64,000 nucleotides of DNA from Pseudomonadota bacterium (GCA_021805865.1 JAJZDX010000006.1:102391-166390); one strand, 5' to 3'. Shown: positions 54,737-63,871, counted from the stretch's first letter. Notes: generated by a model from the sequence alone, not told the origin. Translations and numbers: made by a program.

Positions 54737-55744
54737 ATGCCGATGGACAACCCTGCGTTTCGCCGGCGCCAGATCGGACCCTTGACGGTCACCGCAATCG
54801 GGCTCGGCTGCATGAATCTCAACCACGCCTATGGAATGCCGCCCTCGCCCCGCGACGCGGAGCGATTGCTGCTCAGCGCGCTCGACCTCGGTGTGGATTA
54901 CTTCGATACCGCCGCGCTCTACGGATTCGGCGCCAATGAGGCGCTGATCGGGCGGGTGCTGTCGCCGCATCGCGCACGATTGGTTCTCGCCACGAAGGGC
55001 GGCATGGCCGGGGTGCTCGGCAAGCGGGTCATCGACGGCCGTCCCGAGGCCATCCGCGGCAACTGCGAGGACAGCCTGAGGAGGCTGCGCACGGAGACGA
55101 TCGACCTCTACTACCTGCACCGGTGGGACCGGCGGGTTCCCATCGAGGAGAGCGTCGGTGCGCTCGCCGACCTCAAGCGCCAGGGCAAGGTCCGCGCGAT
55201 CGGCCTGTCCGAAGTCTCGGCGGCGACGCTTCTCAAGGCGAACGCAATCCATCCCATCGCCGCGCTTCAGAACGAGTACTCCCTCTGGACGCGCAATCCC
55301 GAGATCGCCTCGCTGGCCGCATGCCGGCGGATCGGCGCGGCTCTGGTGGCGTTTTCTCCTCTGGCGCGGGGCTTCCTGACGGACACGCTGCATGACGTGT
55401 CGGTCCTGCCGCCGCAGGACCTGCGGCGGGCGATGCCGCGCTTCTCGCCCGAGAGCTACCCGCGCAATCTCGCCCTGCTTGCCGGTTACACCGCTCTTGC
55501 AAGGGAGGCCGGCTGCACGCCCGCGCAGCTGGCGCTCACCTGGCTGCTGTCCAGGGCGGAGCACGTCGTGCCGATCCCCGGCACCACCCGGATCGAGCAC
55601 TTGCGCGAGAACATGAGCGCTCTCGAAGCGCACCCGACAGCGGAGGTGCTGGCGCGGGTGGACGGGCTGATCAATCAGTGCACCGTGAGCGGCGCACGGT
55701 ACAATGCCGCCGCGCAGGCCGATATCGATACCGAAGAGTTTTAA
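54737..55744 (+). CDS. Aldo/keto reductase
   Basis: NADPH-dependent (alpha/beta)8 barrel oxidoreductase, 335 aa. The catalytic tetrad is visible: Asp and Tyr in YFDTAALYGFGANE (about residues 56-61), Lys in LVLATKGG and His in LYYLHRWDRR. The start MDNPAFRRRQIGPLTV follows; ATG 54737 and 54743 both work. The sequence resembles the AKR group that includes AKR13-type and pyridoxal-reductase-like enzymes; the carbonyl substrate is unknown. Its TAA stop overlaps by 3 nt the stop of the convergent pqqE (palindrome TTAA). Confidence 0.9.
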   Translation: MPMDNPAFRRRQIGPLTVTAIGLGCMNLNHAYGMPPSPRDAERLLLSALDLGVDYFDTAALYGFGANEALIGRVLSPHRARLVLATKGGMAGVLGKRVIDGRPEAIRGNCEDSLRRLRTETIDLYYLHRWDRRVPIEESVGALADLKRQGKVRAIGLSEVSAATLLKANAIHPIAALQNEYSLWTRNPEIASLAACRRIGAALVAFSPLARGFLTDTLHDVSVLPPQDLRRAMPRFSPESYPRNLALLAGYTALAREAGCTPAQLALTWLLSRAEHVVPIPGTTRIEHLRENMSALEAHPTAEVLARVDGLINQCTVSGARYNAAAQADIDTEEF

Positions 55745-56874
55745 CCCGCTGCCCGCGGCGCACGGTGATCGCGGAAGATGAGCGGGTGCTCGCCGTCGGC
55801 TTCCGACGCGGCCTGCTCCACGATGCGCGTCACCAGGTGATGATGGGGCGAGAGTGCGCAGACCGGATCGGCGTTTGCAGCATCACCGGTGAGCAGGAAG
55901 GCCTGGCAGCGGCACCCGCCGAAGTCCTGCGACCGCTGCGGGCAGCTGCGGCAGGGCTCCTTCATCCATTCCTCGCCGCGGTAGTAGTTGAACGCCGGCG
56001 AGTCGTACCAGATCGAGCCGATGCTCGCCTCGCGCACGCTCGGGAGGGAGAGTCCCGGCAGCATGCGCGCCGCGTGGCACGGCAGCGCCACCCCATCGGG
56101 CGAGATGGCGAGAAAGATCCGGCCGAGCCCCTTCATGCACGGCTTGGGCCGGGTCTCGAAGTAATCCGGTACCACGAAGAAGATCCGCATGCGCGACCCG
56201 AGGCGCTCGCGAAAGCGCCGCGTGCTCTCCTCGGCCCGGCGCAGCTGCTCGCGGCTCGGCAGCAGGCGGGCGCGGTTGAGCCACGCCCAGCCGTAGTACT
56301 GGGTGTTGGCGAGCTCGACGTACTCGGCCCCCAAGCGCTCGGCCATCGCGAGGATTTCCTCCACGTGATCGATGTTGAGCCGGTGGATGACCACGTTGAG
56401 CACCATGGGATAGCGGTATTTCCTGATCAGCGCCGCCACCCTCGATTTGACATCGAATGTGCGGGTGCTGCTCAGGAAATCGTTCATCGCCCGCGTGCTG
56501 TCCTGGAAGGAGAGCTGGATGTGATCGAGCCCGGCTTCCTTGAGGGCCGCGAGGCGCTCCTCGGTAAGCCCGATCCCCGAGGTGGTGAGATTCGTATAGA
56601 AGCCGAGCCGGTGCGCCTCGGCGACGATCGCCGTCAGGTCGTCCCGCACCAGCGGCTCGCCGCCGGAAAGCCCGAGCTGCACGGCTCCGAGCGCGCGCGC
56701 TTCCCGCAAAACCCGCAGCCACTCGCCGGTGTCGAGCTCTCTCCCGAGGTGTGACATATCCGTCGGGTTGTAACAGAACACACAATGCAGCGGGCAGCGG
56801 TAGGTCAGCTCGAGAAGCAGCCACAGCGGCGGACCGGGCCGTCCGGGCGGGGCTCCATGCGCGGCGATGCTCAT
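55741..56874 (-). CDS. pqqE: PqqA peptide cyclase (radical SAM)
   Basis: Radical SAM enzyme that cross-links the Glu and Tyr of PqqA, the first step of PQQ synthesis. The 377-aa protein has the cluster motif CPLHCVFCYNP near residue 25, LSGGEPLVRDDL near residue 70, and a SPASM domain with auxiliary Fe-S cysteines near the C-terminus (CKGLG-like CMKGLG, PCRSCPQRSQDFGGCRC). ATG 56874 overlaps the pqqD stop. It needs PqqD as peptide chaperone, encoded just upstream in the operon. Confidence 0.96.
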   Translation of the reverse strand: MSIAAHGAPPGRPGPPLWLLLELTYRCPLHCVFCYNPTDMSHLGRELDTGEWLRVLREARALGAVQLGLSGGEPLVRDDLTAIVAEAHRLGFYTNLTTSGIGLTEERLAALKEAGLDHIQLSFQDSTRAMNDFLSSTRTFDVKSRVAALIRKYRYPMVLNVVIHRLNIDHVEEILAMAERLGAEYVELANTQYYGWAWLNRARLLPSREQLRRAEESTRRFRERLGSRMRIFFVVPDYFETRPKPCMKGLGRIFLAISPDGVALPCHAARMLPGLSLPSVREASIGSIWYDSPAFNYYRGEEWMKEPCRSCPQRSQDFGGCRCQAFLLTGDAANADPVCALSPHHHLVTRIVEQAASEADGEHPLIFRDHRAPRAAG

Positions 56875-57152
56875 TGCCGCAGCTCCAGCCAATTCCGCTC
56901 CAGTGCCAATCTGACGAAGGCGAGGACGTCCTCGCCGAGCCCTTCGGCCGAATACGTCCGCTCGAGATCCGAGATGATGTCGGCGAGCATTCTGAGGCCA
57001 TCACACCGGGTGAGGATCGCCGCGGCGCTCGGGTTGAGCTTGACCATTCCTTCGGGGTAGAGAAGAACGTGCGCATCCTGCACGCTCTCCCACTGCAGCC
57101 TGAAGCCGTGCCCGATCGCGGGGCGGGAGGTCTCGCTCAAGCCCTCCATCAT
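56871..57152 (-). CDS. pqqD: PQQ peptide chaperone PqqD
   Basis: RiPP-recognition protein that binds PqqA and presents it to PqqE. The 93-aa product matches PqqD in length and pattern: [20 protein letters not shown], the [15 protein letters not shown] block and C-terminal [15 protein letters not shown] 57152 overlaps the pqqC stop (ATGA); the next ATG, 57149, is also possible. Both overlaps show tight translational coupling in the order C-D-E. Confidence 0.95.
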   Translation of the reverse strand: MMEGLSETSRPAIGHGFRLQWESVQDAHVLLYPEGMVKLNPSAAAILTRCDGLRMLADIISDLERTYSAEGLGEDVLAFVRLALERNWLELRQ

Positions 57153-57844
57153 TGCACCCCGTAGTGCTGCTGCATCGCATCGTTCATCTGCCACAGCACG
57201 TCGAGCTTGAACTGCAGGATCTCGAGGGCGCGCTTTTGCGCGGTGGGGGTCGCGAACAGATCCAGCGTCGTGGCGAGTCCGAACTCGACGTCCCGCCGGG
57301 CCTGGCTCACCCGGTTCTGGAAATAGCGCAGCCCTTCGGGCTCGATCCACGGATAGTGCTGCGGCCAGCCGGCGAGCCGCTGCTCGTGTATCTGCGGCGC
57401 GAACATCTCGGTGAGCGAGGAACAGATGGCCTCGGGCCAGGGCGCGCGCCGCGCGAAGTTTACGTACGCGTCGACAGCGAAGCGCACTCCCGGTAAGACG
57501 TCCTTCAGACTCTCGGTCCGCGCACGCTCCAGCCCCACCGCCTCGGCGAGCCGCAGCCAGGCCTCGATGCCGCCGGGATCGTCGCCGCAGCCATCGTGAT
57601 CGTGAATGCGCCGAATCCACTCGCGCCGCACGGCCCGGTCGTCGCAGTTGCTCAGAATGGCCGCGTCCTTGATCGGGATGCTGATCTGGTAGTAGAAACG
57701 GTTGGCCACCCAGCCGCGAATCTGCGCCGGGCTCGCGCGCCCGGAATTCAGCATCAGGTTGAAGGGATGATGGATGTGGTAGGCGCCGCCTTTCTCCCGC
57801 AGCTTCGCCTCGAACTGCGCTCGGCTCCAGGGGGCGTCGCTCAC
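57149..57844 (-). CDS. pqqC: Pyrroloquinoline-quinone synthase PqqC
   Basis: Cofactor-less oxidase that carries out the final ring closure and eight-electron oxidation to PQQ. The 231-aa sequence shows the PqqC/heme-oxygenase-like fold motifs [34 protein letters not shown], and IHDHDG, plus [22 protein letters not shown] 57844 gives [16 protein letters not shown] and overlaps the pqqB stop (GTGA). It uses O2 directly, so PQQ production would be aerobic, in contrast to the FNR-linked ubiquinone branch elsewhere in this window. Confidence 0.96.
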   Translation of the reverse strand: MSDAPWSRAQFEAKLREKGGAYHIHHPFNLMLNSGRASPAQIRGWVANRFYYQISIPIKDAAILSNCDDRAVRREWIRRIHDHDGCGDDPGGIEAWLRLAEAVGLERARTESLKDVLPGVRFAVDAYVNFARRAPWPEAICSSLTEMFAPQIHEQRLAGWPQHYPWIEPEGLRYFQNRVSQARRDVEFGLATTLDLFATPTAQKRALEILQFKLDVLWQMNDAMQQHYGVQ

Positions 57845-58788
57845 AACGCGATTTCCAGCCCATCCCAGGCGACTTCGATCCCGTGGCGCTCGAGCTCGGC
57901 GCGCTGAGGGGAGTCCTCGTCCAGAATGGGGTTGGTATTGTTGATGTGGATCAGGATCTTGCGCGTGCCTGCCGGCAGACGCTCGAGCCACTCGATCATC
58001 CCTCCCTCGCCGCTTTGCGCAAGATGGCCGATGTCGCGCGCCCGATGGCCCGAGAGGCCGAGACGGACCATCTCATCGTCGGTCCAGAACGTACCATCCA
58101 CCAGCACGCAATCGCAGGAGCGCATGGCGAGCCACACCGGCTCATCGATCGCCGCCAGGCCGGGCGCATAGAATACCTTGCCGCCCGTGCGCGCATCCTC
58201 GATGAGGAGCGCCACGTTGTCGCCTGGCAGCGAAGCGGCGCGGTTGGGCGAGTAGGGAGCCGGCTTGCCGGCCACCGCCAGCGCGCGCCAGCGCAGTTGC
58301 GGCACCGCCTCGATGACGAATTCCCCGCAAGCGAGCGGTACGGATCGGCGGTCGACGCCGCAGTAATGGGACAACACATCGAGGACGGGGTTGCCGCGGG
58401 TCAGATCCGCGTACACCGAGTCGGTGCACCACAGTGCCCATGGGCGCGAGGCTTCCCGGAGCATGTACAGCCCCGTGCTGTGGTCCAGCTGTCCGTCGAC
58501 GAGCACGATGGCGGCGAGCCCCGTGTCGCGCACCGTCCGCGCCGGTTGCAGCGCCGGACTGTCGCGCAGTTGAGACAGGATGTCGGGTGAGGCATTGACC
58601 AGCACCCAAGGCACGGCCTCGCTCCTGATCGGGCCGTCCCCGCCCGGGCCGCCGGTGACGACGATCGAGGATTGGGTGCGCGGCCGTGCGCGCACCGTGC
58701 CGTTGCGGACGCCTGCGCAATTGCGGCAGTTGCAGTTCCACTGCGGAAAGCCTCCGCCGGCGGAAGAGCCCAGGACGCGGATTCTCAT
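57841..58788 (-). CDS. pqqB: PQQ biosynthesis protein PqqB
   Basis: Metallo-beta-lactamase-fold enzyme that hydroxylates the PqqA-derived diamino acid intermediate. The 315-aa sequence begins [20 protein letters not shown], with the NCRNCAG cysteine pair characteristic of PqqB; FVDGTFW-like [13 protein letters not shown] and [14 protein letters not shown] are clear near residues 230 and 280. ATG 58788 is chosen; the 7-residue extension upstream is unlikely. It follows pqqA, separated by a stable hairpin (58799-58832). Confidence 0.95.
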   Translation of the reverse strand: MRIRVLGSSAGGGFPQWNCNCRNCAGVRNGTVRARPRTQSSIVVTGGPGGDGPIRSEAVPWVLVNASPDILSQLRDSPALQPARTVRDTGLAAIVLVDGQLDHSTGLYMLREASRPWALWCTDSVYADLTRGNPVLDVLSHYCGVDRRSVPLACGEFVIEAVPQLRWRALAVAGKPAPYSPNRAASLPGDNVALLIEDARTGGKVFYAPGLAAIDEPVWLAMRSCDCVLVDGTFWTDDEMVRLGLSGHRARDIGHLAQSGEGGMIEWLERLPAGTRKILIHINNTNPILDEDSPQRAELERHGIEVAWDGLEIAL

Positions 58789-58798
58789 GATCGCGCGG

Positions 58799-58832
58799 CC
58801 CGCGGGCACCGGCGTGGGCAGGTGCCCGCGGG
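58799..58832. repeat. Stable hairpin between pqqA and pqqB
   Basis: Perfect 12-bp inverted repeat CCCGCGGGCACC/GGTGCCCGCGGG (58799-58810 with 58821-58832) with a 10-nt loop, wholly inside the 58-nt pqqA-pqqB gap. It likely stops or stabilises transcripts so that pqqA is made in excess over pqqB-E; there is no T-run. Confidence 0.7.
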
Positions 58833-58846
58833 CGGATCGCTTTCAA

Positions 58847-58921
58847 TCAGCGGCTGGCGACGTACATCGTGATTTCCATGCCGAGTCGGAAGTCGATCGC
58901 TTGCGGAGTCACCCACTTCAT
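58847..58921 (-). CDS. pqqA: PQQ precursor peptide PqqA
   Basis: A 24-residue peptide that begins MKWVTPQAIDFRLGMEI, the standard PqqA sequence. Glu16 and Tyr20, which become PQQ, are in place (E-I-T-M-Y). Small enough to be missed by automated calling. It is first in the operon pqqABCDE; transcription must begin in the 451-bp region shared with the divergent sensor kinase. Confidence 0.97.
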   Translation of the reverse strand: MKWVTPQAIDFRLGMEITMYVASR

Positions 58922-59372
58922 GACGAGCACCTCAGGTCGGTTGGACGGACATGGGGACGGCAGAGCCGGCCCGTTGCCCAGGCAACGTGCCGGGTCGCCC
59001 CCACGGATATGCTCGCCGACGGCGGACCATCCGCAAAAGTGGGACATCATGAATCGGGCCTCATGAATATCATGAGCCGTGGCTCATTGCGAAGCGCCGC
59101 AGCCGGGCATCGTGCCCGGGCCCGCGCGGCGGCGAGCGGCGCCGAGGCGGCCAAGGGGTGGGTTTGGGCAGGACGCCGTGCCCGCCCCGGCTCACCGGCG
59201 CCACGCGCCCATGGAACACCCGCCCGGCGAAGCGAAGCACAGTGTCGATGAAAGGCACGCCTCGACCCGGTGCGCATGCCGTGCCTGCGCTGCATTCCAA
59301 GGGGTCCCCTGTGGGTGACGGGCAGCTGCTAGGATGGCACCGGGGTGAGCTCGGGCTTGGCCCCGGGATGGA
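58922..59372. other. Divergent regulatory region between pqqA and the sensor kinase
   Basis: About 450 bp without a gene. It carries a cluster of TCATGA half-sites at 59047-59052, 59061-59066 and 59070-59075, part of the palindrome listed at 59058-59077, and further G+C-rich stretches. No clear -35/-10 pair was found. Confidence 0.6.
59058..59077. promoter_or_regulatory. Palindromic motif, copy 1 (pqqA/kinase intergenic)
   Basis: GCCTCATG-AATA-TCATGAGC. All 16 non-spacer bases recur in the same arrangement at 61393-61412, downstream of the response regulator and upstream of ligA. It contains the perfect inverted repeat CTCATGA-ATA-TCATGAG (59060-59076). An additional TCATGA lies 14 nt upstream and GGCTCATTG downstream (from 59081). 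Probable operator. Confidence 0.65.
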
Positions 59373-60731
59373 ATGATGAAGCTGCGTACGCGTCTGCACC
59401 TGGTAGTGACGGGCTTGACGGCCGTGTTCGTGATTTTGCTCGTCACCGCGCAGCTGATCGCCACGCGCGCCCGGGTTCGCGAAGACATCGACGGCTCGCA
59501 TGTGGTGGCGACCCAGTTTCTGAGCCGGCTGGTGAACATCTACTGGGGGTTCGGGGGCCCGCAGGTCGTGCTCGGGTTTCTCGTGCAGCTCGGACACGTC
59601 CGCTCAAATGCCATCACCCTGCGGTATGCCCACGGCGCGGTGATCTACCGCTCGCCGCCTTCCACATACAAGGCGGGGCGGCGAGCGCCGGAGTGGTTCT
59701 CGCACTTGCTCGCACCGAGGATTCCCCGCTATACGCTTCGTATGCCGGGCAATCTCGAGCTCGTCATCCGCTCGGTGGTTCGCCCGGCCATTCTGGACGG
59801 TTGGGACGCCATCACCCGGCTGCTCGCCCTGGCCGTGATACTGCTCATCGCCGCGAACGCCGTGGCGTTTTGGATCATCGAGCGCGCCCTCTCCCCCTTT
59901 CCGATCATCGTGACGGGGCTCGAGCGCTTGAAAAGAGGGGATCTGACCTTCCGACTGCCCCTCCTGAAGGGAATGGAGGCGCAGGCCATCGGCGGCGCCT
60001 TCAACCGCATGGCCCAGGCCATCGAGGACAATGTCGCGGCGCAGCGCAAGGCGCGCGAAGCGGAGGCTCGGCTCGAGGAGCGCCGGGAGATGGCCCGGCT
60101 TGTCGAGCAGCGCCTGGAGGAAGAGCGCCGCCTCATCGCGCACGAATTGCATGATGAATTCGGCCAGTCTGTCACGGCCATACGCAGCCTTGCACAGGCG
60201 ATCAACACCCGCTCGAGCGAGCCGCCGATGCAGGAGGCGGCGCGGCTGATCTCCCGCGAGGCCGCCGGGCTCTACGATGCCATGCACGGGCTGATCCCGC
60301 GCCTCTCGCCCCTGACGCTCGACACGCTGGGATTGGCCGGAACCCTGGAGAACCTGTCGCGGGACTTGCAGAAGCGTCACCTGCCGGTGAAGCTTTCCCT
60401 CCGGCACGATCTGCGCGCGGAGCTCGGCCCGAGCGTGACGCTTGCGGCTTATCGCCTCGTGCAGGAGGGTCTCATCAATGCGCTGCGGCATGCGCATGCC
60501 TCGTCCATCGACGTCGAATTGCGTGCCGACGCGAGGAGTCTGTTCGTGAGCGTGACGGACGACGGCTCGGGCCTGCCCGAGGAGTGGGCGCGCCCGGGTC
60601 ATTTCGGACTGCGCGGGCTGAAAGATCGCATCGAGCACCTCGGCGGGCGCTTCGACGTGCGCAACCGTGAGCGCGGCGGGGTGTTGCTCGCCGCTGAGAT
60701 TCCACTGGATGCAACGCCGGAGCGCGCATGA
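59373..60731 (+). CDS. NarL-type sensor histidine kinase with HAMP and HisKA_3 domains
   Basis: Membrane kinase of 452 aa. TM1 at about residues 10-30, an extracytoplasmic sensor of about 100 residues, TM2 at 145-167, then HAMP (EALERLKRGDLTFRLP-like GLERLKRGDLTF), a coiled coil and the HisKA_3 box with the phosphorylated histidine H260 (LIAHELHDEFGQSV). A HATPase_c domain follows (NALRHAHA and DDGSGLPEEW motifs). Its stop overlaps the response regulator start (ATGA). Signal unknown. Such pairs control PQQ-linked alcohol oxidation in some bacteria, and pqqABCDE lies divergently upstream. Confidence 0.9.
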   Translation: MMKLRTRLHLVVTGLTAVFVILLVTAQLIATRARVREDIDGSHVVATQFLSRLVNIYWGFGGPQVVLGFLVQLGHVRSNAITLRYAHGAVIYRSPPSTYKAGRRAPEWFSHLLAPRIPRYTLRMPGNLELVIRSVVRPAILDGWDAITRLLALAVILLIAANAVAFWIIERALSPFPIIVTGLERLKRGDLTFRLPLLKGMEAQAIGGAFNRMAQAIEDNVAAQRKAREAEARLEERREMARLVEQRLEEERRLIAHELHDEFGQSVTAIRSLAQAINTRSSEPPMQEAARLISREAAGLYDAMHGLIPRLSPLTLDTLGLAGTLENLSRDLQKRHLPVKLSLRHDLRAELGPSVTLAAYRLVQEGLINALRHAHASSIDVELRADARSLFVSVTDDGSGLPEEWARPGHFGLRGLKDRIEHLGGRFDVRNRERGGVLLAAEIPLDATPERA

Positions 60732-61357
60732 TCCGCGTGCTGCTCGTCGATGATCACGCCGTGGTGCGCACCGGCTTTCGGCTGTTGCTGGAATCGAGCG
60801 CGAACGTCAGGGTCGCCGGCGAGGCGGAATCCGGCGAGGCCGCGTATCAGCGCTACCTCGAGATCGATCCCGATGTGGTCGTGATGGACATCGCGATGCC
60901 TGGCATGGGAGGGATCGAAGCATTGCGACGGATCCGCTCGCATCATCCCCAGGCCCGCGTGCTCGCGCTGTCCGCCCATGACGATCCCGTACACGCGCGG
61001 CGGGCGCTGCGCGAGGGAGCGTTCGGGTTCCTGTCCAAGCGCAGCGCTCCAGAGGCGCTGCTCGAGGCGATTACCACCATCGCCGCGGGAAGACGCTACA
61101 TCGATGCGGGGGTGGCGCAGCGCCTGGCCCTGGCCGACACCGATGCGAAGGCCCCGGCCGAGCGGCTCTCGGAACGGGAGTTCGAGGTGTTCATCCGGCT
61201 CGCCCACGGCGAGTCGGTGCAGCGCATCGCCGAGGATCTGCGCCTTGCGCCCTCGACGATCGGGACGCACCTGTACAACATCAAGCAGAAGCTCGGGGTC
61301 TCCAACCAGTCCGAACTCACGCTGTTCGCGATCCGCCACGGCCTGATCGAGCCGTAG
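60728..61357 (+). CDS. NarL/LuxR-family response regulator
   Basis: Cognate regulator of the kinase upstream, 209 aa. Receiver domain with acidic pocket LLVDDH, phospho-acceptor Asp54 in VVMDIAMPGM and Lys in FLSKRSA; C-terminal LuxR helix-turn-helix (LSEREFEVFIRLAHGESVQRIAEDLRLAPSTIGTHL region, residues 145-190). It overlaps the kinase by ATGA. The 20-bp palindrome occurring before pqqA and before ligA (59058, 61393) is a plausible target because the regulator is a dimer and both sites flank this gene pair. Confidence 0.92.
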   Translation: MIRVLLVDDHAVVRTGFRLLLESSANVRVAGEAESGEAAYQRYLEIDPDVVVMDIAMPGMGGIEALRRIRSHHPQARVLALSAHDDPVHARRALREGAFGFLSKRSAPEALLEAITTIAAGRRYIDAGVAQRLALADTDAKAPAERLSEREFEVFIRLAHGESVQRIAEDLRLAPSTIGTHLYNIKQKLGVSNQSELTLFAIRHGLIEP

Positions 61358-61392
61358 GCGCCGCCGCGAGGTCCGGGGCGACCGATCGAAGA

Positions 61393-61412
61393 GCCTCATG
61401 GCACTCATGAGC
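61393..61412. promoter_or_regulatory. Palindromic motif, copy 2 (upstream of ligAB)
   Basis: GCCTCATG-GCAC-TCATGAGC, identical to 59058-59077 outside the 4-nt spacer. It is 36 nt after the response-regulator stop and 90 nt before the ligA start. A separate inverted repeat TGAAT-N6-ATTCA follows at 61442-61457, possibly for the LysR regulator at 62934. Confidence 0.65.
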
Positions 61413-61501
61413 GGCGCACGGTTTATCTTCGCCCCGACCTGTGAATACTTGGATTCATACCAGGACCCGGTCCAATACGCGCCATCCCGAGGAGAGTCCC
61501 C

Positions 61502-61846
61502 ATGTCCGGCCCGCGGAACATTCCCGGCACCACGCTCTTCGATGGCGCCCAGGCCATCAAGGGCTACGCCCTGAACAAGATGTGCTATTCGTTCAACTCC
61601 GCCGTCAACCGCGAGGAGTTCAAGCGCGACGAGGACGCGTATTGCGCCCGCTATGACCTCACCGCTGAGCAGCGCGAGGCCCTCCGGCGGCGCAATGTCC
61701 TCGATCTGATCGCCGCCGGTGGCAACGTCTACTACCTCGCCAAGTTCGCCGGCATTCTCGGGCTGGATGTGCAGGATCTCGGCGCGCAGCAGACCGGCAT
61801 GACCAAGGAAGCGTTCAAGGCCAGGCTCGTGGCGGCCGGGAGGTGA
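61502..61846 (+). CDS. ligA: Protocatechuate 4,5-dioxygenase alpha subunit
   Basis: Small subunit of the extradiol ring-cleavage dioxygenase that opens protocatechuate between C4 and C5. The 114-aa product begins SGPRNIPGTTLFDGAQAIKG and carries KMCYSFNSAVNREEFKRDED and GGNVYYLAKFAGILGLDVQ, typical LigA stretches. AGGAG precedes ATG 61502. It is 3 nt upstream of ligB, so the subunits are co-translated. Downstream steps (ligC, ligI, ligJ, ligK) are not in this window. A gallate or related diol preference cannot be excluded. Confidence 0.9.
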   Translation: MSGPRNIPGTTLFDGAQAIKGYALNKMCYSFNSAVNREEFKRDEDAYCARYDLTAEQREALRRRNVLDLIAAGGNVYYLAKFAGILGLDVQDLGAQQTGMTKEAFKARLVAAGR

Positions 61847-61849
61847 GCC

Positions 61850-62695
61850 ATGGCCAGAATCGTCGGCGCCGTCACCACCTCTCACATTCCCGCCATCGGC
61901 AAGGCCATCGCCCGCAATCTTCACGAGGATCCGTACTGGAAGCCGTTCTTCGACGGGTACCCGCCGGTGCACCGGTGGCTTGCGAAGGTGCGGCCGGATG
62001 TGGCGGTGATCTTCTACAACGACCACGGACTCAATTTCTTTCTCGACCAGATGCCGACCTTCGCCGTCGGCGCCGCACCCGAGTACCGCAACGCCGACGA
62101 GGGCTGGGGTATCCCCACTCTGGCGCCCGCTCCCGGGGATCAGCGCCTGTCCTGGCATGTCATCGAGCAACTGGTGAGCGAGGATTTCGACGTCACCACC
62201 TGCCAGGAGATGCTGGTGGACCACGCCTTTACGATTCCCATGGCGCTGCTGTGGCCGGGCGAGGGCGCCTGGCCGGTGCGCACGGTGCCGATCTGCATCA
62301 ACACGGTGCAGCATCCGCTGCCCTCGGCCGCGCGCTGCTACAAGCTGGGCCAGGCGGTCGGGCGCGCGGTCGAGTCCTACGATGAGGATCTGCGGGTCGT
62401 CGTGATCGGTACCGGGGGATTGAGCCATCAGCTCGACGGCGAGCGCGCCGGGTTCATCAATAGAGCTTTCGATACGCAGTTCATGGAAAAGCTCCCCGGG
62501 GACCCGCAGTGGGCGACGCGGTACTCGGTTGCCGAGCTGATCGAGCTCACGGGCACGCAGGGCATCGAGCTGCTGATGTGGCTGGCCGCCCGCGGTGCGC
62601 TCGGCCGCCACGCGAGCGCGGTCCACTCCAACTACCACATTCCCATCTCCAACACGGCGGCGGGGCTGATGGTGATGGAGAGCCGGGCCGCCTGA
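61850..62695 (+). CDS. ligB: Protocatechuate 4,5-dioxygenase beta (catalytic) subunit
   Basis: Catalytic LigB-family extradiol dioxygenase, 281 aa, Fe(II)-dependent. First iron ligand His12 in TTSHIPAIGKAI, second His around residue 59 in FYNDHGLNFF, a conserved catalytic His in VIGTGGLSHQL near residue 190, and the Glu-containing C-terminal region ELTGTQGIELLMWLAA. The arrangement with ligA and a LysR regulator matches known protocatechuate 4,5-cleavage operons. Confidence 0.92.
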   Translation: MARIVGAVTTSHIPAIGKAIARNLHEDPYWKPFFDGYPPVHRWLAKVRPDVAVIFYNDHGLNFFLDQMPTFAVGAAPEYRNADEGWGIPTLAPAPGDQRLSWHVIEQLVSEDFDVTTCQEMLVDHAFTIPMALLWPGEGAWPVRTVPICINTVQHPLPSAARCYKLGQAVGRAVESYDEDLRVVVIGTGGLSHQLDGERAGFINRAFDTQFMEKLPGDPQWATRYSVAELIELTGTQGIELLMWLAARGALGRHASAVHSNYHIPISNTAAGLMVMESRAA

Positions 62696-62933
62696 TGGGG
62701 CGCGCGGGCGGCGAGGATGGCCGCAGCGGGCTTGGGCGCAGCCTGCGTGCCAGGCATCTCTCTATCAGGGACGGACCGGAGTCTCGCCCGGAGCGCCGCG
62801 CGGCGAGCGGGGCGGCGCAACGGCCCCGCAGAACGGGACAAACCTGATTCGGCTCTGCGGCCGGGTTCCGCTGTGCCACAATGGTCGCGCCCGCCACGCG
62901 GCCGGGATCCACGGGCGCGGTGGGCGAGAGCCC

Positions 62934-63863
62934 ATGAGTGAGTTGCATTCCCCGCCAGCGCATCTGCTCGAGATCGACGGCCGCATGCTGCGGACCTTCC
63001 TCGCCGTGCTCGAGGCAGGCTCGGTCACCGCGGCGGCCGAGCGGCTCGGCCTTACCCAATCTGCGGTGAGCCACGCGCTCGAGCGGTTGCGTGAGGTGCT
63101 CGGCGATCCGCTGTTCGTCAAATCGGGGCGCGGCATCGCGGCCACGGCCCGCGCCGAGGCGCTGGCCACCCCTGCCAGGCGGCTGCTGGAGGATATCGAG
63201 CAGCTCGGCCGCCGTCCCCGGTTCGCTCCTGAGGACACGGAGCTGGTATTGACCGTGGCGGCCAACGATTTTCAACGTGACTTGCTGTTGCCGGCGCTTC
63301 AGAAGAGATTGGCCGGGCGGCTGAGGAGTCTGCGTCTGATCGTCATCCCGTCGCGGGCGCCCACGGCGCAGATGCTGCGCGAAGGCCGCTGCGATCTGAT
63401 CGTCACGCCGCGCCCGCCGGCAGGCTCGGACATCCTGCAAAAGCGCCTGCTGGCCGACCGCTACGTCTGCTTTTTTGATTCCCGCAAGCGGAGCGCGCCG
63501 GTCACATTGGAGGTCTATCTCGCCGCCCGCCACGTCACCGTGGCGTACGAGGATGGCCGGCGGCTGGAATTCGATGAGTTGCTGGAAGCGCGCGGCCTGC
63601 CGCGCGTGGTCGGTGTGGCGGTGCCGAATTTCGGGGGAATCGCCGCTTTCCTGAGCGGCACGGACATGCTGGCGAGCCTGCCCTCGCTCATGCGTCTAGG
63701 ACCGCTCGAAGGCTTCGCCACCGCGCCGTTGCCGATCAGCGCGCCCGAATTGTCGATGTACGCGGTATGGCATCGCCGCCGCCACGAGGATCCGGCGCAC
63801 GCCTGGCTGCGTGATCAGCTCGAGGAAGTTGCCGGCGAAATCACCGGCGCGGCGCAGGGGTAA
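62934..63863 (+). CDS. LysR-family regulator, NodD/LinR-like group
   Basis: A 309-aa LysR protein with the winged helix MLRTFLAVLEAGSVTAAAERLGLTQSAVSHALERL (starting at about residue 18) and the DPLFVKSGRGIAAT segment typical of the NodD/LinR-type subgroup, then an effector-binding domain. It lies 238 bp downstream of ligB in the same direction and may control ligAB, as LigR does in protocatechuate degraders; a LysR-like TGAAT-N6-ATTCA repeat is present before ligA. Effector unknown. Confidence 0.85.
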   Translation: MSELHSPPAHLLEIDGRMLRTFLAVLEAGSVTAAAERLGLTQSAVSHALERLREVLGDPLFVKSGRGIAATARAEALATPARRLLEDIEQLGRRPRFAPEDTELVLTVAANDFQRDLLLPALQKRLAGRLRSLRLIVIPSRAPTAQMLREGRCDLIVTPRPPAGSDILQKRLLADRYVCFFDSRKRSAPVTLEVYLAARHVTVAYEDGRRLEFDELLEARGLPRVVGVAVPNFGGIAAFLSGTDMLASLPSLMRLGPLEGFATAPLPISAPELSMYAVWHRRRHEDPAHAWLRDQLEEVAGEITGAAQG

Positions 63864-63871
63864 TCGCCCGC

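Noticed and set aside
62696..62933. Possible small gene between ligB and the LysR regulator
   Set aside because: No frame with an SD and a sensible product; it probably holds only the LysR promoter.
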